The notes beneath the pieces were generated by a model that was not told the origin of the DNA, made no database searches, and saw only the letters and a program-made list of their open reading frames with translations. A stretch of 64,000 nt of DNA. Source: Prolixibacteraceae bacterium (GTDB taxonomy: Bacteria > Bacteroidota > Bacteroidia > Bacteroidales > Prolixibacteraceae). Positions 61,197 to 64,000 of the stretch are shown here, piece after piece. Where the stretch lies: assembly GCA_019459525.1 (NCBI GenBank), contig JAIBEY010000008.1, positions 25,526 to 89,525 on the forward strand, given 5' to 3'. The stretch's first letter is position 1; each line of letters begins with the position of its first letter. Position numbers and translations under genes: made by a program.

Positions 61197-63509
61197 ATGA
61201 TAACACACAATTTAGGCTATCCGCGTATTGGTGATAACAGGGAACTTAAAAAAGCGGTTGAAGGATATTGGTCGGAGAGAATCAGTTATGAACAGCTCAT
61301 AGAGATTAGTTCGGCAATAAAGCAGAAAAACTGGCTGATGCAAAAGGAATTGGGCATTGATTTGATCCCGTCCAACGATTTCTCGCTTTATGACCATGTA
61401 TTGGATTTAGCGTTTGCACTTAGCGCAATTCCTGATCGTTATTCACAACTTCCCCGTAATTCTGATAAATCGAAACTGGATCTTTACTTTGCAATGGCGA
61501 GAGGTTGTCAAGATGGAGTAGCAGATATTACGGCCATGGAAATGACCAAATGGTTCGATACCAACTACCATTACATTGTTCCTGAATTTTACAAAAATCA
61601 AAAGTTCTGGTTGTCGAATTTCAAATTTATTGATGAATTTCAGGAAGCGAAGAAATTGGATATAATTACAAAACCTGTTATTCTGGGACCAGTTTCATTT
61701 TTACTGCTTGGCAAAGAAAAAGAGGAAGGATTCGATCGGATTGATTTATTGGGGAACCTCCTCGAGGCCTATTTCGAAATGATTTCACTGCTGGTGGATA
61801 ATGGTGTGGAATGGATACAATTTGATGAGCCTTTTTTGGCGTTGGATTTAACAACGGAACAAAAGGGTGCCTTCCAGATTGCATATTCACGAATCAGGAA
61901 AAATTTTCCTACCGTCAAACTTTTACTGGCTGTCTATTTTGGAGGATTGTCTGATAATGTGGAGTTGGTTGCCGGCTTGCCAGTGGATGCCATCCATCTT
62001 GATCTGGTGAGAGATCCGGCACAACTTGAGATCATGATCAATCTGGTTTCCGACGAAAAGAAATTATCGCTTGGGTTGGTGGACGGCCGAAACATCTGGA
62101 AAAATAATTACGAAAATTCGTTGAAACTAATCGGCAGGGCCATCGAAAAAATTGGACAAGAAAGGGTGATACTTGCACCTTCATGCTCATTAATACACGT
62201 ACCCTGTGATCTGGAATTGGAGACCAACGAAGAAGTTTTATCGGCTGAAATTAAACAATGGTTTGCTTTTGCGAAGCAAAAAGTGGAAGAGGTCGTGGTT
62301 CTAAAGCAATTGTCGATACACAAAGGAAATATATCATCCATACAACTTTTTAAAGAGAACCAGGAGACCATCCAAAGCAGAAAAATATCGAGTTTGATTC
62401 ATAATGACCTGGTTAAAGAGCGCATTGACTTCATCGAACAATTTGAAGAAATGAAAAGGCCGCCTTTTCCGCTTCGGAAAAAAGTACAGCAAGAGCGACT
62501 GGAACTGCCATCCTTTCCAACTACAACAATTGGTTCATTTCCGCAAACTGCTGATGTTAGAAGTTGGAGGGCAAAGTTGAAAAAGAAAGAAATTTCAAGC
62601 GATGAATACAATAGGCTCATTCAGAATGAAATTGAAAAAGCTATCCGCTGGCAGGAGAAGATCGGACTGGATGTGTTGGTACATGGTGAATTTGAGCGCA
62701 ACGATATGGTTGAATATTTTGGCGAGATGCTCGATGGTTTTGTATTTAGCACAAAAGGCTGGGTGCAGAGTTATGGATCGCGTTGCGTAAAACCTCCTAT
62801 TATTTTTGGCGATGTTCAGCGACCGGTTTCTATGACTGTTGACTGGATCACATATGCACAATCGCTCACTTCGAAGCCCGTTAAAGGAATGTTGACCGGA
62901 CCGGTTACTATTTTGAAATGGTCGTTTGTAAGAGACGACCAACCACTTTCCGTAACTTGCAATCAAATAGCTTTAGCGATCAGGGACGAAGTTCTTGATT
63001 TGGAAAAGGCTAATGTCAACATTATTCAGATTGACGAACCGGCGCTCCGGGAAGGATTGCCACTTCGGAAAAGTGAATGGAAGACTTATCTTGATTGGGC
63101 TGTAAACGCCTTTCGGCTTTCTTATGCCGGAGTAAAGGACGAGACCCAAATCCACACGCACATGTGTTATTCCGAGTTTAATGACATCATTGACAGTATT
63201 ACAGCCCTGGATGCCGATGTGATTACCATTGAATGCTCGAGGTCGCAAATGGAACTTCTGGATGTTTTTGGTGAATATAAATATCCAAATGACATTGGTC
63301 CTGGCGTGTATGATATTCATTCACCGCGTGTTCCTGCCGATACAGAAATGACTGATTTACTTAAAAAGGCGACAGCCGTTATCCCAACTGAAAATATTTG
63401 GGTTAATCCGGATTGTGGGTTAAAAACCCGAAAGTGGGAAGAAACAAAAGAAGCATTGGTTAAAATGGTTTCGGCAGCCAAAAATATTCGGGAAAGCGTT
63501 AATTCATAA
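61197..63509 (+). CDS. metE: Cobalamin-independent methionine synthase MetE
   Basis: 770 residues from ATG at 61197 (a TTG three codons earlier is possible). The start MITHNLGYPRIGDNRELKKA is typical, and zinc ligands are visible in HTHMCYSEF (about 651-659) and NPDCGLKTRKWEE (about 737-749), with ECSRSQMELL between them. The enzyme methylates homocysteine from 5-methyltetrahydrofolate. It diverges from ric across the palindrome at 61117-61144. MetE is known elsewhere to be sensitive to thiol oxidation, so a link with NO stress is conceivable. Confidence 0.95.
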   Translation: MITHNLGYPRIGDNRELKKAVEGYWSERISYEQLIEISSAIKQKNWLMQKELGIDLIPSNDFSLYDHVLDLAFALSAIPDRYSQLPRNSDKSKLDLYFAMARGCQDGVADITAMEMTKWFDTNYHYIVPEFYKNQKFWLSNFKFIDEFQEAKKLDIITKPVILGPVSFLLLGKEKEEGFDRIDLLGNLLEAYFEMISLLVDNGVEWIQFDEPFLALDLTTEQKGAFQIAYSRIRKNFPTVKLLLAVYFGGLSDNVELVAGLPVDAIHLDLVRDPAQLEIMINLVSDEKKLSLGLVDGRNIWKNNYENSLKLIGRAIEKIGQERVILAPSCSLIHVPCDLELETNEEVLSAEIKQWFAFAKQKVEEVVVLKQLSIHKGNISSIQLFKENQETIQSRKISSLIHNDLVKERIDFIEQFEEMKRPPFPLRKKVQQERLELPSFPTTTIGSFPQTADVRSWRAKLKKKEISSDEYNRLIQNEIEKAIRWQEKIGLDVLVHGEFERNDMVEYFGEMLDGFVFSTKGWVQSYGSRCVKPPIIFGDVQRPVSMTVDWITYAQSLTSKPVKGMLTGPVTILKWSFVRDDQPLSVTCNQIALAIRDEVLDLEKANVNIIQIDEPALREGLPLRKSEWKTYLDWAVNAFRLSYAGVKDETQIHTHMCYSEFNDIIDSITALDADVITIECSRSQMELLDVFGEYKYPNDIGPGVYDIHSPRVPADTEMTDLLKKATAVIPTENIWVNPDCGLKTRKWEETKEALVKMVSAAKNIRESVNS

Positions 63510-63639
63510 AGGCTCTTTGGGTTGTTCTCCGGCGAAACACGGATAACTATTTGTACTTCCGGTTGTTTTATGGAAACACTTCAGAATAAATGCTGAGTGT
63601 CCCTGTGTGGATTAAAAAACAGATAAAAATTAAGCTGTA

Positions 63640-64000
63640 ATGGATGATTTTCTTGCCGCGAGGCTACAAATGACTGTTTCGTTTGTGTTTCACATTGTAT
63701 TTGCCTGTATCGGGATGACGATGCCCTGGTTAATGTTTGTAGCCGAATTAAAATGGATAAAAACAGGACGTAAAGTATATCTGGACCTGTCGAAGGCATG
63801 GGCTCGGGGAGTGGCTATTTTCTTTGCCGTCGGTGCAGTTTCGGGTACTGTTTTGTCGTTCGAACTTGGACTGCTTTGGCCAAAATTTATGGAACATGCC
63901 GGAGCCATTATTGGGATGCCTTTTAGCTGGGAGGGAACGGCTTTCTTTCTCGAAGCAATTGCTTTAGGGGTATTCCTTTATGGTCGGGACCGTGTAAACA
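63640..64000 (+). CDS. cydA: Cytochrome bd oxidase subunit I CydA (partial, N-terminal)
   Basis: 120 codons from ATG at 63640 run off the window. ARLQMTVSFVFHIVFACIGM holds the heme-ligand His near the start; FFAVGAVSGTVLSFELGLLW and FSWEGTAFFLEAIALGVFLY are the next helices of CydA. The oxidase is a high-affinity and rather NO-tolerant quinol oxidase, which suits its place beside a nitrite-reducing cluster. Confidence 0.93.
   Translation, partial: MDDFLAARLQMTVSFVFHIVFACIGMTMPWLMFVAELKWIKTGRKVYLDLSKAWARGVAIFFAVGAVSGTVLSFELGLLWPKFMEHAGAIIGMPFSWEGTAFFLEAIALGVFLYGRDRVN

Noticed and set aside
1-64000. CRISPR array or prophage
   Set aside because: No regularly spaced short repeats and no phage structural, integrase or lysis genes were seen.

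Overview
The window reads as a chromosomal piece of a Bacteroidota (Bacteroidetes) bacterium. The evidence is two SusC/SusD pairs, membrane-spanning AraC and SARP-like regulators, -7 boxes of the TAnnTTTG type, and almost no Shine-Dalgarno sequences. The combination of large glycan loci with a nitrate reductase and a copper nitrite reductase recalls facultatively anaerobic marine or sediment lineages such as Marinilabiliales/Prolixibacteraceae. That placement is inference only.

Region 1 (1-36.1 kb) is a polysaccharide-utilisation region. After the tail of a GH43 gene and a dead IS4-type transposase comes a first locus (947-21603). It holds a propeller-AraC membrane regulator, SusC, SusD, a GH97, a heparinase II/III-type lyase, a GH88 unsaturated-uronyl hydrolase, a GH28-like beta-helix protein, a serine hydrolase, a GH43 and an alpha/beta-hydrolase esterase. 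The set fits lyase-type breakdown of an uronic-acid-containing, probably acylated, polysaccharide. The second locus (21791-35574) has a divergently transcribed Kelch-SARP membrane regulator, SusC, SusD, two surface lipoproteins with discoidin-like domains and a GH92 alpha-mannosidase, suggesting a mannose-containing glycan. Four copies of a short leader element with paired CGAG motifs lie upstream of genes here. A 58-bp repeat at 706-763 and 36040-36097, resembling a tRNA 3' end plus terminator, brackets the whole region.

Region 2 (36.1-39.6 kb) is a junction zone: a truncated transposase, an AbiEi-like antitoxin with a degenerate C-terminus overlapping a membrane AraC regulator, an exported DUF6448 protein, and an intact plus a fragmentary AhpD-like gene.

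Region 3 (39.7-64 kb) is a nitrate/nitrite respiration and nitrosative-stress region. On the plus strand are DUF2249 proteins, a CopD-like gene interrupted by a stop at the centre of a perfect palindrome, a heme-copper-oxidase-like membrane protein and a MIP18/SufT-like protein. On the minus strand are rrf2, a TehA/SLAC1-type permease and narGHJI. A long minus-strand block follows: ric (ScdA/YtfE), cupin, rrf2, amino-acid racemase, PLP enzyme, ferredoxin reductase, a small protein, nirK, nadA, cupin, DUF488, AhpD-like protein and cytochrome c. MetE and the start of cydA follow on the plus strand. Matching palindromes in the promoters of ric and the DUF2249 gene suggest one regulator, possibly an Rrf2/NsrR-type protein, links the two arms.

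No intact tRNA, rRNA, CRISPR array or intact IS element was found. All assignments come from reading the sequence; no database search was run.
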